Positions 6,020 through 10,968 of a DNA stretch of 10,968 nt are shown piece after piece (the stretch's first letter is position 1; the number at the start of each line of letters is the position of its first letter). The position numbers were made by a program, and so were the translations under genes. The notes beneath the pieces were generated by a model. The model did not search any database. It saw only the letters and a program-made list of their open reading frames with translations, and had not been told where the DNA came from. The stretch is from DASZTV01 sp035548055 (GTDB taxonomy: Bacteria > Actinomycetota > Actinomycetes > JAFAQI01), in the NCBI GenBank assembly GCA_035548055.1, contig DASZTL010000050.1, positions 1 through 10,968 on the forward strand, read 5' to 3'.

Positions 6020-7395
6020 CTGAAGCCGTCTCCGACGTGACGGACCTGGAGCTCGAAGAGCGCCGGGCACTTCGTCGTGTCGCGAACATCTCCACCGAGC
6101 TCACCGACATCACCGAGGTCGAGTACCGCCAGCTTCGTCTCGAGCGGGTCGTCCTGATCGGAGTGTGGACGTCGGGCACTCTCGAGTCCGCCGAGGACTC
6201 GCTCAAGGAGCTCGCCGCGCTCGCCGAGACCGCGGGCTCCGAGGTGCTCGAAGGCTTGATCCAGCGCAGACCCACGCCGGATGCGGCGACGTTCGTCGGC
6301 TCGGGCAAGGCGAAGGAGCTCCGCGAGATCGTCGTGGCGACCGGCGCCGACACGGTGATCTGCGACGGTGAGCTCACCCCAGGCCAGCTTCGCAAGCTCG
6401 AGGATCTCGTCAAGGTGAAGGTCATCGACCGCACCGCGCTGATCCTCGACATCTTCGCCCAGCACGCCCGCAGCAAAGAGGGAAAGGCCCAGGTCGAGCT
6501 CGCTCAGCTCGAATACATGCTGCCGAGACTCCGCGGCTGGGGTGAGTCGCTGTCCCGGCAGGCCGGTGGTCGTGTCGCGGGTGGCGGCGGCATCGGCACC
6601 CGTGGTCCGGGTGAGACGAAGATCGAGACCGACCGTCGTCGGATCCGCTCGCGCACGGCGAAGCTGCGTCGCGAGATCGCAGAGATGAAGACAGCGCGGA
6701 TGCTGAAGTCGCAGGAGCGTCGTCGCCGGGCGGTGCCGTCCGTGGTGATCGCCGGCTACACCAACGCCGGCAAGTCCTCGCTGCTCAACCGGCTCACCGG
6801 GGCGGGCGTCCTGGTCGACAACGCGCTGTTCGCCACGCTCGACCCGACCGTACGACGGTCACGGACGCCCGACGGCCGCGAGTTCACGCTGGCCGACACG
6901 GTCGGTTTCGTTCGGCATCTGCCGCACCAGCTCGTCGAGGCGTTCCGTTCCACGCTCGAGGAAGTGGCCGACGCGGACCTGATCCTGCATGTGGTCGACG
7001 GTTCGGAAGCCGACCCCTCGTCGCAGCTGCAGGCCGTGCGGGAGGTGTTCGGCGAGGTGGGTGCGCTCGACGTCCCCGAGCTCGTCGTGGTGAACAAGGC
7101 CGACGCGGCCGACCCGGCGGTCGTCGACCGGCTGCTCCGCGACGAGCCGGGCGCGTGCCTCGTCTCGGTACGCACCGGAGCGGGCATGGAGGCGCTTGTC
7201 GCCCGGATGGCCGAGGCGATTCCGCACCCTGAGATCCCGGTCACGCTGTTGGTACCGTTCACCGCCGGGGGTGTCGTCTCGCGCGTGCATCGCTACGGCG
7301 AGGTCGAGACCGTGTCACACACGGCGGAGGGGACGCGCATGTCGGTACGACTTCCTGCTTGGTTGGCCGGCGAGCTCGCGCCGTACGCCGTCTGA
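6016..7395 (+). CDS. hflX: Ribosome-associated GTPase HflX
   Basis: HflX binds the 50S subunit and splits stalled or hibernating ribosomes under stress; it is a cytoplasmic GTPase of the OBG-HflX branch. The 459 residues show the N-terminal HflX domain (TPDAATFVGSGKAKEL, 87-102; GELTPGQLRKLED, 118-130), the GGGGIGTRGPGETKIE linker (189-204) and a coiled, Arg/Lys-rich segment to about 238. The G domain follows: G1 GYTNAGKSSL (247-256), G2 in the FATLDPT segment, G3 DTVGF (294-298), G4 NKAD (360-363), and a G5-like VSVRTG (383-388). The ATG at 6016 is chosen for the ATGA overlap with dapF and because upstream in-frame codons lie within dapF and lack family sequence. Its TGA overlaps the next ATG by one base. 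Confidence 0.96.
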   Translation: MTEAVSDVTDLELEERRALRRVANISTELTDITEVEYRQLRLERVVLIGVWTSGTLESAEDSLKELAALAETAGSEVLEGLIQRRPTPDAATFVGSGKAKELREIVVATGADTVICDGELTPGQLRKLEDLVKVKVIDRTALILDIFAQHARSKEGKAQVELAQLEYMLPRLRGWGESLSRQAGGRVAGGGGIGTRGPGETKIETDRRRIRSRTAKLRREIAEMKTARMLKSQERRRRAVPSVVIAGYTNAGKSSLLNRLTGAGVLVDNALFATLDPTVRRSRTPDGREFTLADTVGFVRHLPHQLVEAFRSTLEEVADADLILHVVDGSEADPSSQLQAVREVFGEVGALDVPELVVVNKADAADPAVVDRLLRDEPGACLVSVRTGAGMEALVARMAEAIPHPEIPVTLLVPFTAGGVVSRVHRYGEVETVSHTAEGTRMSVRLPAWLAGELAPYAV

Positions 7396-8711
7396 TGCGT
7401 CGCTCCCTGCGGCTGGCCCTCGTGGCGGCAGCCGGCGCCCCCCTCATCGCGACGTTCGGGCCGGCGATCCCGCTCAGCGCAGCGGTCCCGCACACCGTGA
7501 CGATCGCCGATCCCTCGTCCAACACCGCCCCGAGTCAGTCGTTCATCGCCGCCTGCGACGGAATGCCGGCGAGTCCCGCCGCGAGCCAGGCATGCGACGG
7601 GGTCGCCATCCCGGAGTTCAACAGTGCGCGGGCGAAGGAGGGTCTCGGCCCGATCGTTCTGCCGGATGACTTCGACACTCTCACCGTGCCGGCGCAGGTC
7701 CTCGCGATCACCGACGTCGAGCGCGTCGACCGCGGGCTGCCGCCGGTGCTCGGCCTGTCTGGCTACCTCGACGGGTTGGCGCAGCAGGGAGCGGACGCGC
7801 ACGGCCATCCGCCGTTCCCGAGCCCGTTCGGCCCGGGCCGGGCCGAGGCAGAGGTCAACTGGGCGGGTACCGACTCCGCGCTGCTGGGCGCCTTCATGTG
7901 GATGTACTGGGACGGGCCTGGCTCGGGCAACTCGGCGTGTCAGAGCCCGGATGACGAGCTGTGCTGGGGCCATCGGCACACGATCCTGACCGACTACGCG
8001 TCACCGATCGTCATGGGTGCCGGTGTCGCGCCGGGCTCCCTCGCCGCGGAGGTCGTTGGCGGCGACACCGCCGACCCGGTCGACGTGGCACCGGCCTGGG
8101 CGGAGATCTCCGGCACGCTGACCTACGGCGTCTCTCCGGTGAACGTCACGTTCGCCACTGACGTCGCGACGTCGAAGCGCGCGACTGTGACCGCGACGTC
8201 GTCAGGCGGCTCTGGACATCTGGACGTCGGCTTCCAGTCCGGCGCGCCGACCTGGAGCGTCTCGCCGAACTCGTGCGACCTGGTGGCGAGCGGGAGCTGT
8301 CAGGTCGTCGTGACGTTCGCTCCGGCCGCGGCCGGCCGCTATCCGGGCGTGCTCACCTTCACCGACGGCACGATCGTGAAGACGGTCGCGCTCGCGGGGA
8401 TCGGCTTCACGCCCCAGGTCGAGCTGAGGGTGAATGCCGGCCGCGTCACGCGCGGCCACAAGCTCGTGATTCACGGCGTGGTGACCGCCAGCCCGACGGA
8501 CGCGGCGCTGTCGCACCGCCCCGTCGTCCTGCAGACCAAGTCCGGCGGCGGGTCGTGGCACGCGATCGACTCCGCGACGACCGGTGGGCGCGGCAAGGTG
8601 ACCTACCGACTGCACCCGGCCAGGTCGGCGAAGTACCGTCTCGAGGTGATCGGCGTCGATGGCGGGGTCCAGGCGAGCAGCGGCGCGGTGAAGGTCCGCG
8701 TGACTCGCTAG
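7395..8711 (+). CDS. Secreted CAP-like protein with C-terminal Ig-like domains
   Basis: This 438-residue protein begins with a Sec signal peptide: MRRS, a hydrophobic stretch, then LSAA with likely cleavage after Ala30. Residues about 72-205 resemble a CAP/SCP (cysteine-rich secretory, PR-1) domain, with NSAR and ERVDRGLPPV helices, a central EVNWAG segment, WMYWDG, and CWGHRHTIL, whose His may belong to the CAP cleft. About 250-337 resembles a bacterial Ig-like (choice-of-anchor D/ASPM-type) domain with SCDLVASGSCQVVVTFAPAAAG. About 340-438 is another beta-sandwich, with PVVLQ, WHAID, GKVTYRL and KYRLEV. Six cysteines fall in three close pairs (54/67, 182/190, 294/302), consistent with extracellular disulfides. 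The ATG overlaps the hflX stop by one base. The function is unknown; CAP proteins can bind lipids or the cell wall. The stop overlaps lexA's by CTAG. Confidence 0.75.
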   Translation: MRRSLRLALVAAAGAPLIATFGPAIPLSAAVPHTVTIADPSSNTAPSQSFIAACDGMPASPAASQACDGVAIPEFNSARAKEGLGPIVLPDDFDTLTVPAQVLAITDVERVDRGLPPVLGLSGYLDGLAQQGADAHGHPPFPSPFGPGRAEAEVNWAGTDSALLGAFMWMYWDGPGSGNSACQSPDDELCWGHRHTILTDYASPIVMGAGVAPGSLAAEVVGGDTADPVDVAPAWAEISGTLTYGVSPVNVTFATDVATSKRATVTATSSGGSGHLDVGFQSGAPTWSVSPNSCDLVASGSCQVVVTFAPAAAGRYPGVLTFTDGTIVKTVALAGIGFTPQVELRVNAGRVTRGHKLVIHGVVTASPTDAALSHRPVVLQTKSGGGSWHAIDSATTGGRGKVTYRLHPARSAKYRLEVIGVDGGVQASSGAVKVRVTR

Positions 8712-9391
8712 ATCCGTCTCAGGACCGCGGTCACCCTTCCGAGAATGGTCGCGTGCTCACCGTCGATGGGTGAGTAGTCGGGGTTGTGCGGCAGCAGCCA
8801 CACGTGTCCGTTCTTGCGCGAGAACGTCTTGACGGTGGCCTCGTCGTCGAGCAGCGCCGCCACGATGTCGCCCGGCTCGGCGGTCTGCTCGCGGCGTACG
8901 ACGACCCAGTCACCGTCGCAGATCGCCGCGTCGATCATCGAGTCGCCCTTGACCTGCAGCAGGAACAGCGCCCCGTCGCCGACCAGCTGGCGGGGGAGCG
9001 GGAAGACGTCGTCGACGATCTCCTCCGCGAGGATCGGACCACCGGCCGCGATTCGGCCGACCACAGGGACGTAGGCCGGGGTCGGACGGGCGTCGCCCTC
9101 GCCGGTGACGTCGTCGGGGACCGCGGGCACCTTCACCTCGACGGCCCGGGGACGGTTGGCGTCGCGGCGCAGGAAGCCCTTGCGCTCGAGCGTGGCGAGC
9201 TGGTGGGCGACGCTCGAGGTGCTCGTGAGGCCCACCGCCTCACCGATCTCGCGCATCGACGGCGGGTAGCCGCGTCGCTCGACCGAGTCGCGAATCACCG
9301 CCAGCACCCGGTGCTGACGGGGGGTCAGGCCCGTGGCGTCGGGGGGGCCGTCCGGGATCTCGTGGACGTTCGGCTTCGCTGACTTGGCCAT
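8708..9391 (-). CDS. lexA: LexA repressor (SOS response regulator)
   Basis: LexA represses DNA-damage genes and self-cleaves when stimulated by RecA filaments. The 227 residues have an N-terminal winged helix-turn-helix (TPRQHRVLAVIRDSVERRGY, SMREIGEAVGLTS, HQLATLERKGFL). They also carry the cleavage site Ala116-Gly117 in RIAAGGPI, the nucleophile Ser151 in GDSM, and the general-base Lys188 in ATVKTF. The ATG at 9391 is preferred over an in-frame TTG at 9427 because the TTG lies inside the SOS box and -35 region, whereas a -10 hexamer (TAACGT) is seven bases upstream of the ATG. That makes lexA mRNA probably leaderless and self-repressed. The gene converges on the CAP gene with overlapping stops and diverges from the LysM gene. 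Confidence 0.97.
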   Translation of the reverse strand: MAKSAKPNVHEIPDGPPDATGLTPRQHRVLAVIRDSVERRGYPPSMREIGEAVGLTSTSSVAHQLATLERKGFLRRDANRPRAVEVKVPAVPDDVTGEGDARPTPAYVPVVGRIAAGGPILAEEIVDDVFPLPRQLVGDGALFLLQVKGDSMIDAAICDGDWVVVRREQTAEPGDIVAALLDDEATVKTFSRKNGHVWLLPHNPDYSPIDGEHATILGRVTAVLRRI

Positions 9392-9398
9392 GCGGGGG

Positions 9399-9427
9399 AC
9401 GTTAGCGGTCAGCGGCGAAGACTTCAA
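9399..9427 (-). promoter_or_regulatory. lexA promoter
   Basis: On the minus strand TTGAAG (9427-9422) and TAACGT (9404-9399) are separated by 17 bases, a good -35/-10 pair. The -10 ends seven bases before the lexA ATG, so transcription should begin at or next to the start codon. The -35 overlaps SOS box 1, which explains autorepression by promoter occlusion. Confidence 0.7.
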
Positions 9428-9439
9428 ACATTTGTTCGA
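9424..9439 (-). promoter_or_regulatory. SOS box 1 (LexA operator)
   Basis: On the minus strand the site reads TCGAACAAATGTTTGA. The actinobacterial/Gram-positive LexA consensus is TCGAAC-N4-GTTCGA; only one base differs (GTTTGA). It covers the lexA -35 and lies upstream of the divergent LysM gene, so it may serve both. Confidence 0.85.
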
Positions 9440-9447
9440 ACGTGTCG

Positions 9448-9476
9448 TGGATTTTGTCGCAGGCCCGTGTTACAAC
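9448..9476 (+). promoter_or_regulatory. Possible promoter of the LysM gene
   Basis: TGGATT (9448-9453) and TACAAC (9471-9476) are 17 bases apart and match sigma-70 consensus only partly (3/6 at -35, final T missing at -10). They lie between the two SOS boxes, giving a predicted start near 9483. This is a weak call. Confidence 0.3.
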
Positions 9477-9492
9477 TCGTACATGCGTTCGA

Positions 9493-9508
9493 TCGAACAG
9501 GCTTTCGA
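9493..9508 (+). promoter_or_regulatory. SOS box 2 (LexA operator) in the LysM leader
   Basis: The site reads TCGAACAGGCTTTCGA, one mismatch from TCGAAC-N4-GTTCGA. Its centre is 69 bp from that of SOS box 1 and it lies just downstream of the predicted LysM transcription start, where LexA could block transcription. The overlapping GTTCGATCGAAC (9487-9498) adds an everted half-site. Confidence 0.6.
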
Positions 9509-9545
9509 TGGCGATCGGCCATTCGAGACTGAAGGGACTCGTTCG

Positions 9546-9860
9546 ATGACTTCCCCCGCCCCCAGCTCACACGTTCGGCTCACCAGGCGCGGCCGGATCG
9601 TGCTCACGCTCACTCTGATGATCGGCCTCGTGGTGGCCGGATTCACCCTCGGGCGTGGCTCCAGCCAGGCCGCCACCCACGGGCACCCGGCGCGACACGC
9701 CGTGACGGTCCAAGCCGGGGACACCTTGTGGTCCGTGGCGGCGCGCGTGGCGCCACACGCGGACACCCGCGATGTCGTAGCCGAAATCCAGTCTCTCAAC
9801 AGGCTTTCCGGGGCTTACGTCGTGCCCGGCGAGCGTCTGGTTGTCCCGACCGCTGGTTGA
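9546..9860 (+). CDS. Small membrane-anchored LysM protein, probable SOS division inhibitor (DivS/ChiZ/YneA type)
   Basis: The 104-residue product has a short basic cytoplasmic end (RLTRRGR), one transmembrane helix at about 18-36 (IVLTLTLMIGLVVAGFTLG), and an external LysM domain at about 51-101 (VTVQAGDTLWSVA to VVPGERLVVP) that should bind peptidoglycan. Position between lexA and nrdR and this architecture match Corynebacterium DivS, Mycobacterium Rv2719c (ChiZ) and, in Bacillus, YneA, which are LexA-controlled proteins that delay division after DNA damage. The ATG at 9546 is preferred over ATG 9483: it has a GAAGGG Shine-Dalgarno (9531-9536), the 21 codons between have only 11 G/C third bases against 17 of the next 20, and SOS box 2 lies there. 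The role is inferred from synteny and domains. Confidence 0.85.
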   Translation: MTSPAPSSHVRLTRRGRIVLTLTLMIGLVVAGFTLGRGSSQAATHGHPARHAVTVQAGDTLWSVAARVAPHADTRDVVAEIQSLNRLSGAYVVPGERLVVPTAG

Positions 9861-9886
9861 GGGCTGCGACACGCCCGCCGAAAAAG

Positions 9887-9910
9887 GCACCGCAGATGCT
9901 TGCGCCGTGC
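9887..9910. repeat. Imperfect hairpin downstream of the LysM gene
   Basis: GCAC-CGCA (9887-9894) pairs with TGCG (9901-9904) and GTGC (9907-9910) around a six-base loop, with a two-base CC bulge. An A5 run at 9881-9885 precedes it, so only a minus-strand transcript would see a hairpin followed by U's. On the plus strand there is no T-tract. It overlaps the predicted nrdR -35. The rest of the 168-base LysM-nrdR gap holds the promoter and NrdR boxes. Confidence 0.25.
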
Positions 9911-9928
9911 GATTCCGCGCCGTACGGT
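9900..9928 (+). promoter_or_regulatory. Putative nrdR-nrdJ promoter
   Basis: TTGCGC (9900-9905) and TACGGT (9923-9928) are 17 bases apart; the -10 fits TANNNT and the -35 keeps the TTG. The predicted start is about 9935, inside NrdR box 1, leaving a leader of about 94 bases before nrdR. This placement suits repression by NrdR. Confidence 0.5.
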
Positions 9929-9931
9929 CTG

Positions 9932-9947
9932 CCCCTACATCTTGTGT
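9932..9947 (+). promoter_or_regulatory. NrdR box 1
   Basis: CCCCTACATCTTGTGT matches the 16-bp NrdR-box pattern (ACACTATATnTTGTGT-like) at the T-A-x-A-T core and the TTGTGT half, with weaker 5' positions. It lies at the predicted transcription start and is paired with box 2 at 31-bp spacing. Confidence 0.65.
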
Positions 9948-9962
9948 TACACGGATGTGATT

Positions 9963-9978
9963 TACCCACAAATTGTGG
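9963..9978 (+). promoter_or_regulatory. NrdR box 2
   Basis: TACCCACAAATTGTGG contains the near-palindrome CCACAAATTGTGG and aligns with the NrdR pattern at C4, A6, A8 and TTGTG. It starts exactly 31 bp after box 1, three helical turns, which is the known tandem arrangement for cooperative NrdR binding. Confidence 0.65.
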
Positions 9979-10016
9979 AACAGCCCTTCCACAGGGTCGT
10001 CGTAGCTGGGGATAAC

Positions 10017-10022
10017 AGGAGG
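10017..10022 (+). promoter_or_regulatory. Strong ribosome binding site of nrdR
   Basis: AGGAGG ends six bases before the ATG at 10029. It fixes the nrdR start against in-frame codons further upstream, which would place the NrdR boxes inside the coding region. Confidence 0.85.
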
Positions 10023-10028
10023 CGCGGA

Positions 10029-10514
10029 ATGCACTGCCCGTTCTGTCGTCATCCCGATTCCCGCGTCGTCGACTCCCGCGAGGCCGATGACGGCGCCGCG
10101 ATCCGCCGCCGCCGCTCCTGCCCGGAGTGCGGCCGCCGCTTCTCGACCGTCGAGACGGCCACCTTGCTGGTGGTCAAGCGCTCCGGCACCACCGAGCCGT
10201 TCTCCCGTCAGAAGGTGATCGACGGCGTCCGGAAGGCCTGCTCCGGGCGGCCGGTCGACGAGGACGCGCTGGCGCGCCTGGCGCAGCGGGTCGAGGAGAC
10301 GGTCCGCGCGCTCGGTGCCGAGGTGCCCGCCCACGAGATCGGCATGGCGATCCTCGAGCCGCTCTCCGAGCTCGACGAGGTCGCCTACATCCGGTTCGCG
10401 AGCGTCTACCGCAACTTCACCTCACTCGACGACTTCGTGATCGAGGTCGCCTCGATGAGGGCAGCACAAAGCGCCGATCCGGGAGCAATCCCGGCGGCAG
10501 AAGCGTTGAACTAG
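10029..10514 (+). CDS. nrdR: Transcriptional repressor NrdR
   Basis: NrdR senses ATP/dATP and represses ribonucleotide reductase operons. The 161 residues show the N-terminal zinc ribbon with Cys3, Cys6, Cys31 and Cys34 (MHCPFC ... SCPECGRRF), an Arg-rich DNA-contact patch (IRRRRS), and an ATP-cone at about 46-136 (VVKRSGTTEPFSRQKV to VAYIRFASVYRNF). Length is typical. A strong AGGAGG ribosome site and the canonical MHCPFC start define the N-terminus. Two NrdR boxes lie in its own leader, so autoregulation is expected. nrdJ follows after 19 bases, as in streptomycetes where nrdR and nrdJ form an operon. Confidence 0.97.
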   Translation: MHCPFCRHPDSRVVDSREADDGAAIRRRRSCPECGRRFSTVETATLLVVKRSGTTEPFSRQKVIDGVRKACSGRPVDEDALARLAQRVEETVRALGAEVPAHEIGMAILEPLSELDEVAYIRFASVYRNFTSLDDFVIEVASMRAAQSADPGAIPAAEALN

Positions 10515-10533
10515 GGGAACGGGAAGGACATTC

Positions 10534-10968
10534 ATGACCGAGACGGCGAGTGGCCGGGTCGAGGGCCAGCGAGCGGCTCAGCGAGCGACCGGCCAGCGGG
10601 GGCGCAACCTGCGGTTCGAGCGCGTCTACACGCGTCCCGGCGTCCACCCCTACGACGAGGTCGTCTGGGAACGCCGCGACGTCGTGATGACCAACTGGCG
10701 CGACGGCACCGTCAACTTCGAGCAGCGCGGAGTCGAGTTCCCCGAGGCCTGGTCGGTCAACGCGGCCAACATCGTCACGACCAAGTACTTCCGCGGCGCG
10801 GTGGGCTCACCGGACCGTGAGTCGAGTCTGCGCCAGCTCATCGACCGCGTCGTGTCGACGTACCGGCGCGCCGGTGAGGACTTCGGCTACTTCGGCTCCG
10901 CCGACGATGCGGAGATCTTCGAGCACGAGCTGACCTACATGCTCGTCCACCAGATCTTCAGCTTCAAC
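10534..10968 (+). CDS. nrdJ: Adenosylcobalamin-dependent (class II) ribonucleotide reductase NrdJ, 5' part
   Basis: The frame is open from ATG 10534 to the window end (145 codons) with a good ribosome site (GAAGGA, 10523-10528). After a basic, low-complexity lead of about 25 residues the text RPGVHPYDEVVWERRDVVMTN, GTVNFEQRGVEFPEAWSVNA, IVTTKYFRG and FEHELTYMLVHQIFSFN matches the N-terminus of actinobacterial NrdJ. This enzyme reduces ribonucleotides to deoxyribonucleotides with a B12-generated radical and works with or without oxygen. The active-site cysteines and the B12-binding region lie beyond the window. Coupling to nrdR under tandem NrdR boxes indicates feedback by the dNTP pool. Confidence 0.95.
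   Translation, partial: MTETASGRVEGQRAAQRATGQRGRNLRFERVYTRPGVHPYDEVVWERRDVVMTNWRDGTVNFEQRGVEFPEAWSVNAANIVTTKYFRGAVGSPDRESSLRQLIDRVVSTYRRAGEDFGYFGSADDAEIFEHELTYMLVHQIFSFN

Noticed and set aside
9483..9545. N-terminal extension of the LysM protein from ATG 9483
   Set aside because: No Shine-Dalgarno, low third-position GC and an SOS box inside it; the GAAGGG-preceded ATG at 9546 fits better. A leaderless start at 9483 is not fully excluded.
9887..9910. Intrinsic terminator for the LysM gene
   Set aside because: The plus strand has no T-tract after the imperfect stem; only the minus strand does, where no gene needs it. Kept as a weak hairpin only.
9962..9970. DnaA-box-like TTACCCACA before nrdR
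   Set aside because: One mismatch from TTATCCACA, single copy, and fully explained by overlap with NrdR box 2; no origin features nearby.
9861..10028. Cobalamin riboswitch upstream of the B12-dependent reductase
   Set aside because: The gap is too short for a full cobalamin riboswitch, no B12-box sequence is visible, and the space is taken by a promoter and NrdR boxes.

Overview
The window is a high-GC, tightly packed piece of bacterial chromosome whose gene content and order are those of an actinobacterium. The core is miaB - miaA - EAL-domain gene - dapF - hflX - CAP-domain gene, convergent lexA, divergent LysM gene, then nrdR - nrdJ. A mycothiol-enzyme-type gene, an actinobacterial LexA operator sequence, the miaB/miaA/dapF/hflX/lexA/nrdR order and several TANNNT promoters placed about 6-7 nt before a start codon all fit Actinomycetota. 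A Propionibacteriales/Nocardioidaceae-like member is my guess from gene style, not something the sequence proves.

Layout. Bases 2-1224 (+) hold the 3' end of a maleylpyruvate-isomerase/DinB-like mycothiol-dependent enzyme gene, overlapping by GTGA a CPBP-family membrane protein gene. Bases 1221-1960 (-) hold two paralogous VOC (glyoxalase-fold) genes coupled by ATGA. A 22-bp divergent gap carries two overlapping -10 elements and leads into miaB (1983) and miaA (3397), the two enzymes that make ms2i6A37 in tRNA. A strongly degenerate EAL protein (4370) follows, then dapF (5198, lysine/peptidoglycan precursor), hflX (6016, ribosome-splitting GTPase) and a secreted CAP plus Ig-like protein (7395). 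The latter three are joined by 4-nt and 1-nt overlaps and look like one transcript from a dapF promoter.

Bases 8708-9860 are a DNA-damage module. LexA on the minus strand is divergent from a small membrane-anchored LysM protein (positional counterpart of DivS/ChiZ/YneA SOS division inhibitors), and the gap between them contains two SOS boxes, each one mismatch from the actinobacterial consensus. Bases 9900-10968 are a dNTP-supply module: a promoter, two NrdR boxes 31 bp apart, nrdR, and the start of the B12-dependent ribonucleotide reductase gene nrdJ, which runs off the window.

I see no mobile element, CRISPR array, tRNA, rRNA or riboswitch. Most of the window is conserved housekeeping DNA. 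I do not see a wholly new system. The least understood parts are the degenerate EAL protein inside the miaA-dapF interval, the CAP/Ig secreted protein coupled to hflX, the coupled VOC pair, and the leaderless or overlapping promoter architecture. No intergenic stretch exceeds 300 bases; the longest is 9861-10028.
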